A DNA stretch of 64,000 nt from Tichowtungia aerotolerans. GTDB taxonomy: Bacteria; Verrucomicrobiota; Kiritimatiellia; Kiritimatiellales; Tichowtungiaceae. The notes beneath the pieces were generated by a model, which ran no database searches, had not been told where the DNA came from, and saw only the letters and a list, made by a program, of their open reading frames with translations. How positions within the stretch are numbered: the stretch's first letter is position 1; every line of letters starts with the position of its first letter. The translations under genes were made by a program, and so were the position numbers. The stretch is from NCBI RefSeq assembly GCF_009905215.1, contig NZ_CP047593.1, positions 1,616,900-1,680,899 of the forward strand, given 5' to 3'. Below, one piece after another: positions 8,176 to 17,281 of the stretch.

Positions 8176-10323
8176 ATGAGTCAATTTTCAAACGAATGGT
8201 CAATTTCAGAATCGGTGTATCATCCGGCCAATGAACGCACGGGCGGAACGCTGTTCTGCATTGGGAACGGTCTGATGGGGCTGCGCGGCAGCTATGAGGA
8301 ACTCGGCACCAAAGAGGTGCAGGGGTTGTTTGCTGCCGGCGTTTATCGCAAATCCATCGAGCAGCAGTTCTGCATTGCCGATACGTTCTGTCGCAAAAAA
8401 TACATTTTCGATGAAGAGCTGATGCCGACGCCGGAAGAGATGTACCTGATCCAGAACCTGCCGGATCCGCTGTACTGCAAGATCTGGCTGAATGGCGAAC
8501 CGTTTCGCATGTGGGACGGGAACCTGCTGGAATACAACCGCACGCTTGATCTGAAAACCGGCGTGCTGCACCGCACTGTCCGCTGGGATGACGGTAAGGG
8601 AAACATCACCTCGTTGAAATTCCGTCGCTTCTGCTCGATGGACGAACGCCACCTGATCGCTCAGGAAATTTCCATTACGCCGGAAAACTGGTCGGGCGAA
8701 GTGAAGATTGAAAGCGGTATCGATGCCTCACTCAACAATGAATATGCCGAGAGTGTGGTTGCTGAAACGCCGGCGGGACTGACGTTGAAATCCGAGGTGC
8801 AGGGCGGAGCAGTCGCTTTCCAATGTTTGGAAACACGATTGCATCGTGGCGCATCCATTCCGCTGGAATGGGATTCAGAGATAAAGCTTCGGCGTTACAA
8901 AAAGATTGCGACGGTGCGGGCGGAGCAGGGCAAAACGCTGATGCTTGAAAAATTTTCCACGCTCTACTCCACGCAGGACGAAACCCCGCAGGAGGCCGCA
9001 GAGATGCTTGTAAAAAAAGCGGCGGCCGAAGGATTTTCCCAATGTCTGGAAGAAAGTTCCAGGGTTTGGAAAGAGCTGTGGGAGCAGGCGGATATTCGGA
9101 TTGAAGGCGATTCGGAGTCGCAGCGAAAAATCCGCTATGCATTGTTCCATCTGATCATTGCGTCGCCGCAGACGGACTCACGCGTGAGCATCGGTGCCAA
9201 AGCACTGAGCGGACAGGGCTACAGCGGACATGTTTTCTGGGACACGGATATCAACCTCGCGCCGTTCTATCAGTGGGTGTTCCCGGAGTGGGGCGGTGCG
9301 CACGTGCGTTACCGTCATCGCAATCTCGCCGATGCGCGGGCCTATGCGGCATCTGAAGGCCGCAGCGGCGCGCGCTATCCGTGGCAGACGTCGATCGGCG
9401 GATTCGAGCACGCGCCGGTTGCGATCACCTGCAGCCGCACACAGATTCATGTGACGGCGGATATTGCCTACTGCGCGTTGCGCTATGCCGACATCAGTGG
9501 CGATTTCGAGTGGTTGGAAACCGATGGCGCGGAGATGATCCGCGAGTGCGCACGCTATATGGTTGAGCGCGTCGAATATAACGAGGAGAAGGATCGTTTT
9601 GAAATCCACGGAGTTGGCGGGCCCGATGAATATCATCCGCTGACGGATAACAACGCCTACACCAACTGGCTGACGGCGTATGTTCTGCGGCGTGCCGCCG
9701 CGCTGAGCGACGATGCGGATGAACGTTTCCAGTGGATGGACATCGCGGAAAAAATGGTCTGTCCGGTCGATGAAAAAACGGGGCTGATTCCTCAGTGCGA
9801 CGGATTTTTTGATCTGAAAGATTCGTGGGAAATCACCGGCAGCGACTGGGGCGGGCCAGGCGCGGAGTATCATGAGTGTAAGGGTCTGAAGCAGCCGGAT
9901 GTGGTGCTGCTGACAGTGCTTCTGCCGCAGCTTTTTAAGGAAAAATATCTGCGTGCGAACTGGGATTATTACGAGCGGTTTATTCTGCACGGTTCGTCGC
10001 TGAGTCCGTCGATTCATGCGCTGGTGGCGGCGCGGATCGGGCTGATGGATAAGGCCATGGACTATTTTAATCTGTCGGCGGATTTTGACACCCTGGATGT
10101 TAATAAAGATACATGGGCCGGGATTCACATCGGCAACTTCGGCGGCCTGTGGCAGGCCCTGGCCTACGGGTTCGCCGGTCTGCAGGTTCGCGATGGACAG
10201 CTGTGCACAGATCCGCACCTGCCGGAACAGTGGAAATCACTGTCGTTCAATGTCTGGTATCAGGGAACCCAGCACCGGATTGAAGTATGCAACCGACCCG
10301 AAGCAGAGCCTGTTTTGGCGTAA
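8176..10323 (+). CDS. GH65 disaccharide phosphorylase (maltose/kojibiose/nigerose type)
   Basis: A 715-residue GH65 protein. The N-terminal beta-sandwich runs to about 270 and the (alpha/alpha)6 barrel from about 310. Family residues are visible: FWDTD at 354-358, the general acid E485 in GGPDEYHP followed by NNAYTN, KQPDVVLL, and the phosphate-binding loop HGSSLSPSIHA from 605. These indicate an inverting phosphorylase acting on an alpha-glucosyl disaccharide and yielding beta-glucose 1-phosphate; which disaccharide is not clear. There is no signal peptide, so it is cytoplasmic. I chose ATG 8176 because GAGGGG lies six bases upstream and GH65 homology begins there; a longer reading from GTG 8104 lacks support. 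Palindrome copies occur at 8818 and 9057, with a near-copy at 9037. The 3' end overlaps the next gene by 37 bases. Confidence 0.92.
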   Translation: MSQFSNEWSISESVYHPANERTGGTLFCIGNGLMGLRGSYEELGTKEVQGLFAAGVYRKSIEQQFCIADTFCRKKYIFDEELMPTPEEMYLIQNLPDPLYCKIWLNGEPFRMWDGNLLEYNRTLDLKTGVLHRTVRWDDGKGNITSLKFRRFCSMDERHLIAQEISITPENWSGEVKIESGIDASLNNEYAESVVAETPAGLTLKSEVQGGAVAFQCLETRLHRGASIPLEWDSEIKLRRYKKIATVRAEQGKTLMLEKFSTLYSTQDETPQEAAEMLVKKAAAEGFSQCLEESSRVWKELWEQADIRIEGDSESQRKIRYALFHLIIASPQTDSRVSIGAKALSGQGYSGHVFWDTDINLAPFYQWVFPEWGGAHVRYRHRNLADARAYAASEGRSGARYPWQTSIGGFEHAPVAITCSRTQIHVTADIAYCALRYADISGDFEWLETDGAEMIRECARYMVERVEYNEEKDRFEIHGVGGPDEYHPLTDNNAYTNWLTAYVLRRAAALSDDADERFQWMDIAEKMVCPVDEKTGLIPQCDGFFDLKDSWEITGSDWGGPGAEYHECKGLKQPDVVLLTVLLPQLFKEKYLRANWDYYERFILHGSSLSPSIHALVAARIGLMDKAMDYFNLSADFDTLDVNKDTWAGIHIGNFGGLWQALAYGFAGLQVRDGQLCTDPHLPEQWKSLSFNVWYQGTQHRIEVCNRPEAEPVLA

Positions 10324-11936
10324 GGCAGCTGCTGTCGCTGGTTGCACTGACCGCCGGCTGTGCGGTCGGCGCGCAGCTGCAGGCCGACCGGTTTTTTCAG
10401 GACGGAGTGAATCTGCTGGCCCCGGTCGGCGGCGCGGTGGAAGGCCGGCTCCTGTATCAAGATTCCTACGATGAAACTGTTTGGAGTCTGGCCCAGTGGG
10501 GCAGTCGGGGGACGCTCTGGGGGACGGAGCCGTATAGGCTTCCGAGCGGTGCAACGGTCTGGAGCAATGCGTTCAAGCATGTGGTGTTCGGGCCGCTGAC
10601 CCATTCGGACGGCAATGTGGTTCTGGCGGTGAATGCGATCAATGAATATGGCGGGGTATACCGTCAGTCGGGCGAGAGCTGGCCGGCGCTTTTGATTTCG
10701 CAGAGCATCAGCAACCCGAAGGGATGGTTCAAGGAATACGGGCCGTGGATTTCGGATTTGAGTGAAGTGATCGTTGATATCGAACTGAATCTGCGGTACG
10801 CCAATCATATTTATACGACTGGTTATTCCGAGAGTCTTCATGCCGCTCAATTCCTGCTTTATTTTACGATCCAGAATCTGCGGCTTCCGCGGGATACCAA
10901 TCCCGATTATGGGAATTACCTTTGGCTTGGACTGCGTTTTTATGATGATCGGGAAACGCTGCCCGGCCTGTCGGTCAATCATGATATTGGAACCGGTAAG
11001 CTGATCTACAATATCGGCATCGAACCGTTTACGGATGAAGGCCTGCAGGTGGGTGAGTGGAAGCGGATCAAGGGCGACCTCCTTCCGCATATTAAAGCCG
11101 GACTGCAGGAGGCGTGGAGCCGGGGCTATCTGACCAACTCCTTTGATCTGGCCGACTACAAGATCGGCGGCATGAATATGGGCTGGGAAGTTCCGGGGCT
11201 GAGCGATGTGGCGATGCAGGTTCGCAATTTCAGCGTACAGGCCTACGGTCTCGACTTCGCTCGACCGTTTGAGTTTAACAAGGACGGCGATGCTGAAGGC
11301 TGGACATACAGCCGCCTGACCCAATTGAATAACGGGCCATACAACGGCCGCTGGATTTTTAAGGTGCCGGGCGATGATCCGCAGCTGATCGGGCCGGCGT
11401 TGCGGCTGAACGCAGAGCGCTATCAGTCCGTTCTGTTCGGGATTGCCAATGCGGGCAATCCGATCGATGGCAGTGTGGCGACGCTCTTCTGGAAACGCGA
11501 AGGCGATGCGGACTTTTCAACCAACCGCTCGGTTTCGGTGGCCGTCGGTAACGGCGGCGGCTGGCAGATCAAAGAGTTCGACCTGAGTGCGCATCCGCAA
11601 TGGACCGGCGAGATTGTTCAGCTGCGGTTTGATCCGGTTGCCTATGGTGATGATCATGCCATTGGGGTTGATTTTATCCGGCCGATATCCGCTGCAGCAA
11701 TTGCACAGGGCGATGCGCCGGATATTCAGATGAAAAACGATATGCTTTACTGGGTTGGAGCGCCTTATCAGCAGTATACGCTTCAGGTTTCCACGAACCT
11801 TTCTGAAAACAGCTGGACGGATGCAGAAAATGCCGTGAATCTGCCGTGGAGCGATTCAGTGATGTTTCATCCGCTCGCGGCCACGAACCGCCCGGCCCGG
11901 GCTTTTTATCGGCTGCAGGTGTCACCGGGACCGTAA
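10287..11936 (+). CDS. Secreted protein of unknown family (paralogue of 33116-34486) with C-terminal Ig-like module
   Basis: A 549-residue protein that I do not recognise. Residues 1-29 look like a signal peptide (VRQLLSLVALTAGCAVGAQ). The core, about 30-465, is beta-rich with many aromatic residues and aligns along its length with the protein at 33116-34486. Shared strings include NRF/DRFFQ near the start, YANHIYT, HAAQFL, GTGKLIYNIGIEPF, MNMGWEVPGLS and IGPA/E. The last ~80 residues form a separate module with the YTLQVSTNLSENSWT motif, found at the end of several other secreted proteins here. The start lies inside the GH65 gene (37-base overlap) and the GH13-like gene follows directly, so it belongs to that operon. 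A carbohydrate-binding or lyase-like jelly roll is possible, but I can see no catalytic motif. Confidence 0.85.
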   Translation: MQPTRSRACFGVRQLLSLVALTAGCAVGAQLQADRFFQDGVNLLAPVGGAVEGRLLYQDSYDETVWSLAQWGSRGTLWGTEPYRLPSGATVWSNAFKHVVFGPLTHSDGNVVLAVNAINEYGGVYRQSGESWPALLISQSISNPKGWFKEYGPWISDLSEVIVDIELNLRYANHIYTTGYSESLHAAQFLLYFTIQNLRLPRDTNPDYGNYLWLGLRFYDDRETLPGLSVNHDIGTGKLIYNIGIEPFTDEGLQVGEWKRIKGDLLPHIKAGLQEAWSRGYLTNSFDLADYKIGGMNMGWEVPGLSDVAMQVRNFSVQAYGLDFARPFEFNKDGDAEGWTYSRLTQLNNGPYNGRWIFKVPGDDPQLIGPALRLNAERYQSVLFGIANAGNPIDGSVATLFWKREGDADFSTNRSVSVAVGNGGGWQIKEFDLSAHPQWTGEIVQLRFDPVAYGDDHAIGVDFIRPISAAAIAQGDAPDIQMKNDMLYWVGAPYQQYTLQVSTNLSENSWTDAENAVNLPWSDSVMFHPLAATNRPARAFYRLQVSPGP

Positions 11937-13472
11937 ATGATGATTAGACGATTTGTTTTTTTAATGCTGGGAATGCTGCCGTTGGGGACGATGGCGGTAG
12001 ATAATTCAGACCTGCTTCCGTTGGTACGCAATGAGCGGGGCGTCGACATGGAGGGCATGTCGCCCGACTGGGTCAAGTCGCTGATCATGGCGGAGTTCCG
12101 CATTGAAACCGCGACACCGGAAGGGACCTTCTCCGCCGCGGTAAAAGTGCTCGATCATTACGCGGAAACCGGCGTGAACGGTCTGTGGGTCGGGCCGATC
12201 TTCGAGCGTCCGCCGGGCAGGAACGGGTATGGAAATTTCGGGCCGGACACGGTGGAAGCAGCGCTGACCGGTGAAGCCTCTCTTGAGAAATCCTATCGGG
12301 AAATCCGGCGGTTTGTTGATGCGGCCCACGACCGTAACATCCGGGTGATTTTTGATATTGTAGCGTGGGGAGTCACGGAGTCCGCACCGTTTTTTAAGGA
12401 GCGCCCGGAATTTTTTATTCGTCAGGACAACGGAGAATTCAGGCAGGCGTGGGGCGGCTACCTGTTTGACTGGAAGAACCCGGAGTTCCGGGAATGGTTC
12501 AATGCCGCAGCGGTCGCTTTTATCGAAGAAACCGGAGCAGACGGTTTCCGCGTGGATCTGGCCCCGGATACGTCGGGCTATCACTTCAAAGAGATCCGTG
12601 AGGAACTGGTTCGAAAAGGGCATAAGATTCTGATTATGAGTGAAATGCCTTCAAAACCGAGGGGCACATTTGATTGTGCCCAGCTTGGAGTGAATGGCTG
12701 GACCGAGCCGCCGATATACAATCCGAAGGAGAAGTTCGAGGAACAGAAAAAGCGGTTCGGCAGCATGCACGACAGCTCCTTTGTTTTTCGCACGAACATT
12801 GTGGATGCCATTCAAACCGGCGTAGGGATCGGCCCTCCGCAGATCCAGCAGAAGGGTGAAGGCGGCCTCTTCCGTTTTTACGCGGCATCACCGCTCTATC
12901 ACGATGGACATGCGCCGTTTGTAAAAGGAAACCGGGTCCGGTTCGGCTATCTTGCGTTACTGCCGTTTATTCCCGTCTGGTGGATCGGCGAAGAGTGGAA
13001 CAATCCCCGCGACCTGCTCCAGCAGAAAGGAGCCATGTATTACAACCGCATCAACTGGGATGTGAAAAACGAGCCGCAGAATGCCGCGTTTTTTGAGGAC
13101 GTAAAACGCATCCTGCGGGTGCGTCGATCATACCCTGATATTTTTGAGAACTTCCCGGAACATCTTAGAGACGCCAGTATCTGCAAGGTGGAATCTTTTC
13201 GGGACGGCCATCCGAACCCGCTGCAGGCCTATCTGCGTTTTTCGGATCGTCGTGCCGTGCTGGTTGTTCCCAATTACATGGCGGCATCGTCCTCATCTCA
13301 TTTTTCGGTTGAGCTGCCTTGGGACGAATGGCCGGCGAAAGGCTCGTCATTTATTGTGACAGACCTGATGAGCGGCAATATCATTGCTGAGGCCGATCGG
13401 GCGGAGCTGAGATCATTTGAGGTCGAACTCCCGGCGGAACATCTTGGGATATATCTGCTGGAGCGCAGATAA
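11937..13472 (+). CDS. Secreted GH13-like alpha-amylase family protein with divergent motifs
   Basis: A 511-residue protein with a signal peptide (1-20, LGTMA). The TIM-barrel order of GH13 is visible: LWVGPIFE, YGNFGPD, then GFRVD with the likely nucleophile D207, and ILIMSEM with the likely acid E236. Two usual GH13 regions deviate: region I reads FDIVAWG in place of the common DxVxNH, and I cannot find a clean NHD region IV, although YHDGH at ~320 might replace it. The C-terminal beta domain is present. It may cleave alpha-glucan or an alpha-glucosidic linkage outside the cell and feed the GH65 phosphorylase. It begins directly after the stop of the preceding gene. Because of the altered motifs, specificity or even activity is uncertain. 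Confidence 0.82.
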   Translation: MMIRRFVFLMLGMLPLGTMAVDNSDLLPLVRNERGVDMEGMSPDWVKSLIMAEFRIETATPEGTFSAAVKVLDHYAETGVNGLWVGPIFERPPGRNGYGNFGPDTVEAALTGEASLEKSYREIRRFVDAAHDRNIRVIFDIVAWGVTESAPFFKERPEFFIRQDNGEFRQAWGGYLFDWKNPEFREWFNAAAVAFIEETGADGFRVDLAPDTSGYHFKEIREELVRKGHKILIMSEMPSKPRGTFDCAQLGVNGWTEPPIYNPKEKFEEQKKRFGSMHDSSFVFRTNIVDAIQTGVGIGPPQIQQKGEGGLFRFYAASPLYHDGHAPFVKGNRVRFGYLALLPFIPVWWIGEEWNNPRDLLQQKGAMYYNRINWDVKNEPQNAAFFEDVKRILRVRRSYPDIFENFPEHLRDASICKVESFRDGHPNPLQAYLRFSDRRAVLVVPNYMAASSSSHFSVELPWDEWPAKGSSFIVTDLMSGNIIAEADRAELRSFEVELPAEHLGIYLLERR

Positions 13473-13642
13473 CTTTTTCCAATCCCTGGAAACAGGCCGA
13501 GCCCGCATATTTTCATTTTTCCAAAAGCCGGAAACAGGACTGTTTTTCACGGCTTTGGCGTAATTGTGATGAAATTAGTCTGATATTTTTACTGCACCTC
13601 TTGACGGTCGCGTTACAATTCCCCGTGGAAGGGGAGGATAAC
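13473..13642. other. Intergenic region with two palindrome copies
   Basis: This gap holds one exact copy of the dispersed palindrome at 13478-13492 and a one-mismatch copy at 13519-13533, about 41 bases apart, directly after the GH13-like stop codon. They could form weak hairpins, but neither is followed by a clear T-run. A GGGGAGG ribosome-binding site for the next gene is at 13631-13637. Confidence 0.7.
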
Positions 13643-14143
13643 ATGAAAACGGTAGTTCTTGTTCGACATGGCAAAGCCGGTTTGAGCCATCCTGACTTGG
13701 ATGATATGGACCGGCCGCTCCAGCATCGCGGGAAGAAAGATTCCATTAAAATGGCCGAACGGTTTGCGGATCTGGACGTAGAGGTTGATATGCTGATCAG
13801 CAGTCCGGCGCTGCGGTCGCAGACGACCGCCAAAGCATTTTCGAATCAGCTCTCGCTGCGGGTGGAAACAGATGAGCGGCTTTATGACGGCACAGATTCC
13901 GAACTGCTCGACGTTATTCAGGAGACCGATGAAGAGTGCTCCTGCATCCTGCTGGTAGGGCATAATCCGAGTCTCAGTGATCTGCTGCGCGATCTGCTGG
14001 ATGCGGAGTGCGAAGATCTCTGTGCGGGATCGGTCGCGGTTGTTGATTGCGACGTTTCGGAGTGGGAAGATGTCCATTCCGGCTCGGGAACGCTTGAGCA
14101 GCTCCTGACTCCCGCAGCATACGATACACCGCACGCGGCCTAA
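13643..14143 (+). CDS. sixA: SixA-type phosphohistidine phosphatase
   Basis: A 166-residue histidine phosphatase of the SixA branch, the normal length for the family. The catalytic RHG is at residues 8-10 (VLVRHGKAG, H9 being the phospho-acceptor), and the second histidine lies in LLVGHNPSLSDL. SSPALRSQTT is also typical. In E. coli SixA removes phosphate from histidine phosphotransfer proteins; here the substrate is unknown. It has no signal peptide. The ATG at 13643 is preceded by GGGGAGG at a good distance; an upstream in-frame start would add residues before the beta strand that normally opens the fold. It appears unrelated to carbohydrate use and separates the two carbohydrate blocks. 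Confidence 0.9.
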   Translation: MKTVVLVRHGKAGLSHPDLDDMDRPLQHRGKKDSIKMAERFADLDVEVDMLISSPALRSQTTAKAFSNQLSLRVETDERLYDGTDSELLDVIQETDEECSCILLVGHNPSLSDLLRDLLDAECEDLCAGSVAVVDCDVSEWEDVHSGSGTLEQLLTPAAYDTPHAA

Positions 14144-14235
14144 GAAAAATGGGCAGGTTTTCGAGAGGGTTTCCGGAAACAGTTCCGGGGCAGTTTATGT
14201 TTTTGTGGTTACTCCCGTCCGATGTGATTCAAGCC

Positions 14236-14310
14236 GATGGAAAGAATTCCTGCATTTTGCTGATTGGGCAGAATTCCTGTCTGTGCGACCTGTCTCTGCA
14301 CAGTACTTTT
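14236..14310 (+). pseudogene. Possible decayed SixA fragment
   Basis: Just after sixA, the bases around 14244-14300 resemble the sixA stretch around 13935-13995. In the frame beginning at 14149 they read NSCILLIGQNSCLCDL, against CSCILLVGHNPSLSDL in SixA (10 of 16 identical); the catalytic His is replaced by Gln. No RHG motif or intact frame surrounds it. It looks like the remnant of a partial duplication. A 9-base direct repeat GAATTCCTG (14244 and 14271) also lies here. Confidence 0.45.
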
Positions 14311-14311
14311 G

Positions 14312-14352
14312 TTGCATCTTTCACGGTTTTTGCTTATAGGATGACCTTACAA
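14312..14352 (+). promoter_or_regulatory. Promoter and candidate operator of the GntR/LacI hybrid gene
   Basis: TTGCAT (14312-14317) and TATAGG (14335-14340), 17 bases apart, could be the -35 and -10 boxes. Directly downstream lies ACCTTACAA (14344-14352), one base off the ATCCTACAA motif found before neighbouring carbohydrate genes. This arrangement would suit autorepression. Confidence 0.4.
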
Positions 14353-14405
14353 CTGGTATTTTTATCAAATTCTCTGCAATCCCGTGAAATGACAGGATCA
14401 ATAAT

Positions 14406-15503
14406 ATGCTTCCATCAAAAATTTATTCGAAATCGGAACAGGTTAGAAATCTTCTTATAGAAGGGATTGAGTCCGGGCAGTTTAATGAAAAGGACCTTAT
14501 CCCTTCTGAAAATGTGCTGACCGAAAAATTTGGTATCAGTCGTAATACGATTCGGGAAGCAGTGGCTGCTCTTGTGAATGAGGGAATTTTAACCCGGATT
14601 CAGGGGAAGGGTACGTTTGTTCAGGAAGGTGCCCGGGATTTGCTGGCTACGCGGGAGATTCGCTCCTTCTGTCTGGTTGGTTGTGAACATTCTGTTTCAT
14701 ACAGCCTGGGCGGGTTTATGTCGACGATGGTTCTGGGAATGCATGCCGTATTGGATGAATTAAGTATTCCGGTACGTGTTGTCAATCTAGGGGCAGGAGA
14801 CTCGCTTCTGTCTTATTTACAGAAGCCGGGACGGTCTCTAGAGCAGCTGGAGTGCAGCGGAGTTCTGTTTGCCGGGTACCAGTGTTCGGAAGACGAACTG
14901 AATTTGCTGGAGGAGTCGGGCATCAGGTGTGTGTCAGTTGGCCCACAGCAAGCAGATTCCAGGATGTCATTCGCCGATGAAGATCATGAATTCGGGGCTT
15001 ATCTGGCAATTCAGCATTTAACGGAGCAGGGGCATCGGCGAATTGCTATGGTGGACAGCGAAGTTTATTCAGCTTTCGGTCGCCGGAAGAAAGGTGCTGA
15101 AAAAGCCTTGAGAGATGCGGGCATATCCATCAGCCAACCCTGGAACTTTCCAGTTTCAGAACGTTTTTCGGTTGAAGAAGTTATGGATGAAATTCTGGAA
15201 AAGGTTCCGGATATTAGTGGATTAGTGATTTATCCAGGGATTGTGCCGGTATTTTACCGTGAGTTGGAACGGCGCAAAAAATTAATTCCGGACGAAATTT
15301 CACTGGTCGGATGTATGACCAGCGAGCATCCGGCAGATATTATTCAGGCGACAGAAGTGCGTCAGTCTTTGCGTGAGGTTTCCAAGGAGGCAACACGGTT
15401 GCTGTTGGATGCAGTTTCCGGCAAAACAAAAAGCTGCCAGAAGAAAATAGTGAAACCGGAACTGGTGATCGGGGAAACGTCCGGGCCGGTGACAAAAAAA
15501 TGA
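14406..15503 (+). CDS. AraR-type regulator: GntR winged helix fused to LacI-like sensor
   Basis: A 365-residue regulator. Residues 5-75 are a GntR winged helix-turn-helix with the typical strings LIPSENVLTEKFGISRNTIR and GILTRIQGKGTFV. Residues from about 85 are a LacI/periplasmic-binding-like ligand domain. This domain order is that of AraR of Bacillus subtilis, an arabinose-responsive repressor whose operators carry TACAA half-sites. A motif with TACAA recurs before this gene and before nearby carbohydrate genes (see 18766-18797, 24489, 28379), so it probably represses the 14-32 kb block until a sugar ligand binds. The ligand is unknown. ATG 14406 fits the conserved start (YSKSEQVRNLL). Confidence 0.88.
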   Translation: MLPSKIYSKSEQVRNLLIEGIESGQFNEKDLIPSENVLTEKFGISRNTIREAVAALVNEGILTRIQGKGTFVQEGARDLLATREIRSFCLVGCEHSVSYSLGGFMSTMVLGMHAVLDELSIPVRVVNLGAGDSLLSYLQKPGRSLEQLECSGVLFAGYQCSEDELNLLEESGIRCVSVGPQQADSRMSFADEDHEFGAYLAIQHLTEQGHRRIAMVDSEVYSAFGRRKKGAEKALRDAGISISQPWNFPVSERFSVEEVMDEILEKVPDISGLVIYPGIVPVFYRELERRKKLIPDEISLVGCMTSEHPADIIQATEVRQSLREVSKEATRLLLDAVSGKTKSCQKKIVKPELVIGETSGPVTKK

Positions 15504-15505
15504 AA

Positions 15506-15528
15506 CCGGGCAGAACTGTTCTGCCCGG
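15506..15528 (-). terminator. Rho-independent terminator of the GH3 operon
   Basis: A perfect inverted repeat, CCGGGCAGAAC and GTTCTGCCCGG around one base. Reading on the minus strand it follows the GH3 stop and is itself followed by TTTCATTTTTTTG, so it should end minus-strand transcription. It begins within three bases of the stop of the convergent regulator gene. Confidence 0.8.
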
Positions 15529-15539
15529 TGCTGGTTTGA

Positions 15540-17240
15540 TTATTCTTTGCTGAAAAGGACGTTCGCTGCGGCATCCAGACATTCCGGAACGACGCCGTAG
15601 GTGCAGATAACGGTTTTCATGGTATCCTGAACCGTGAACGGGAAGGGCGAGTTGGTGATAACGATGACCGGCTTTCCGGTTTCGATGACGCGGTTGACGG
15701 AGCGCTGCTCGTAGGTGCCGCGCCGGTCGAAGTAGTTGGTCATGACGACCACATCGGCATCCTCCACGCGGGCAAGGATGCGTTCGATTTCAGTATCGTC
15801 GCATTCGCCGTGCACTTCGATGCAGGAGACGTTTTCGGAGTATTTAAGCATCCGCTCCCAGAAGCAGCACGGATGACACTTCTGCGAGTTGGTTTTTTCG
15901 TGGAGCGGCGCCACCTGTTCAACGAGCAGGACTTTGGTTTCCGGTTTGAGCGGAAGCAGGTTCTGCTCGTCGCGCATCACTTTCAGAACGCGCTCGGCAG
16001 CAGTCTTGGCAATCTCCGCGACTTTCGGGTCGGCAATGCCGCTGCCTGCTTTTTCGACCGGCATGATGTTGCCGTTTTCGAAGAGGCCGTAGTCCATTTT
16101 TACTTTGAGCGTGCGGCGGATGGCATCGTTGAGGCGCTCTTCCGGCAGGCGGCCGGAACGGGCGGCTTCGACCATGTCGTTGAAAACGTCGTCGAGAAGC
16201 GGGCTCTCGTCGCGCAGCAAAATGAGGTCGCAGCCGGCATTGATCGCTTCGATACAGGCGTCGGCGACTTCGTGTTTCTCAACGATTCCGCCCATGGTGA
16301 TGTCGTCGGAGGTAATCACACCTTCAAAGCCCCACTCGTTTTTCAACAGGTCGGTGAGAATCGGTTTTGAAAGCGTAGCGGCGGTTCCGGACGGGTCGAG
16401 AGCCGGATACGCGGTATGAGCCGTCATAATGCTCGGGATGCCGGCATCAACCAGAGCTTTAAACGGCTTGAGGTGCTCTTCCATCTCTTCGCGGGAGAGG
16501 TCGATGGTCGGCAGACTGTGGTGGGCATCCTTGGTGGAGTGTCCGCGACCGGGGAAGTGTTTGCCGGTCGTGATCATGTTGGCATCGCGGAATCCGTCGA
16601 AAGCTTTCTTGCCATAGGTTTCAACGGTTTCGGCGTTGTCACCGTAGCTGCGGATGCCGATCTCTTTGTTGAGCGGCTCGGTGTTGGTGTCGAGCACCGG
16701 AGAGTGCAGCCAGTTGACGCCGAGGGCGGTCAGCTGGCGGCCGGTGGCCCATGCGCAGTCATAGGCGACCTGCGGATCATTGGTTTCGGCCTGTCCGAGG
16801 CAGGAGGGGAGGTAGAAGGTTCCGGCGCGCATGAAGTCGCAGCTCTGATCGCCTTCCATATCCATGGTGGTGTGCAGCGGAATGCCGGCACCGTTGTTGA
16901 GTGCTTCCTGCTTCATGGTGTTGAGGAATTCGCAGAACTCTTCGGCCGTGCAGTAGGGCGGCTCCTTGCCGGGGATGTAGTCTTTCACCGTGTCCTTCGG
17001 CTGGCGCAGCACGCGGTGGACGCAGTCCTGATTGTACGCATAAGGATCGTGCAGTGCGGTCTTCACCCGCATGGTCATGCCGACGCGCACGCCGGCCGGA
17101 TGATAGCTGCGGATGCGTTTGAGGATTTCAGGGGTGATGACGGTGCCGACGTAGCCGATGACGAGGCACTGGCCGACCTTCTGTTCGAGGGTCATTTTTT
17201 GGATAGTTTTATCGATCCATTGGGTTTCTTCGGTGGACAT
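15540..17240 (-). CDS. GH3 enzyme, beta-N-acetylhexosaminidase/NagZ-like, cytoplasmic
   Basis: A 566-residue GH3 protein. The TIM barrel shows KHFPGRGHS (227-235) followed by DAHHSLP, with D238 and H240 in the place of the NagZ Asp-His acid/base pair, and TSDDITM with D312 as the likely nucleophile. This His-type arrangement marks beta-N-acetylglucosaminidases and some related phosphorylases rather than beta-glucosidases. A shorter C-terminal alpha/beta domain follows (about 400-566). There is no signal peptide. GGAG lies just before the ATG. It is downstream of a GPH transporter on the same strand with a 41-base gap, so it probably splits an imported oligosaccharide. Whether the substrate is an N-acetylhexosaminide or another beta-glycoside is not settled. 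Confidence 0.9.
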   Translation of the reverse strand: MSTEETQWIDKTIQKMTLEQKVGQCLVIGYVGTVITPEILKRIRSYHPAGVRVGMTMRVKTALHDPYAYNQDCVHRVLRQPKDTVKDYIPGKEPPYCTAEEFCEFLNTMKQEALNNGAGIPLHTTMDMEGDQSCDFMRAGTFYLPSCLGQAETNDPQVAYDCAWATGRQLTALGVNWLHSPVLDTNTEPLNKEIGIRSYGDNAETVETYGKKAFDGFRDANMITTGKHFPGRGHSTKDAHHSLPTIDLSREEMEEHLKPFKALVDAGIPSIMTAHTAYPALDPSGTAATLSKPILTDLLKNEWGFEGVITSDDITMGGIVEKHEVADACIEAINAGCDLILLRDESPLLDDVFNDMVEAARSGRLPEERLNDAIRRTLKVKMDYGLFENGNIMPVEKAGSGIADPKVAEIAKTAAERVLKVMRDEQNLLPLKPETKVLLVEQVAPLHEKTNSQKCHPCCFWERMLKYSENVSCIEVHGECDDTEIERILARVEDADVVVMTNYFDRRGTYEQRSVNRVIETGKPVIVITNSPFPFTVQDTMKTVICTYGVVPECLDAAANVLFSKE

Positions 17241-17281
17241 AAGGGTCTCCTGTTTCGGTTAACACGAAGTGTATGAAAAAA

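Noticed and set aside
14149-14460. 103-codon plus-strand frame as a real gene
   Set aside because: No family or good start; part of it is a sixA-like remnant and its end overlaps the regulator gene.
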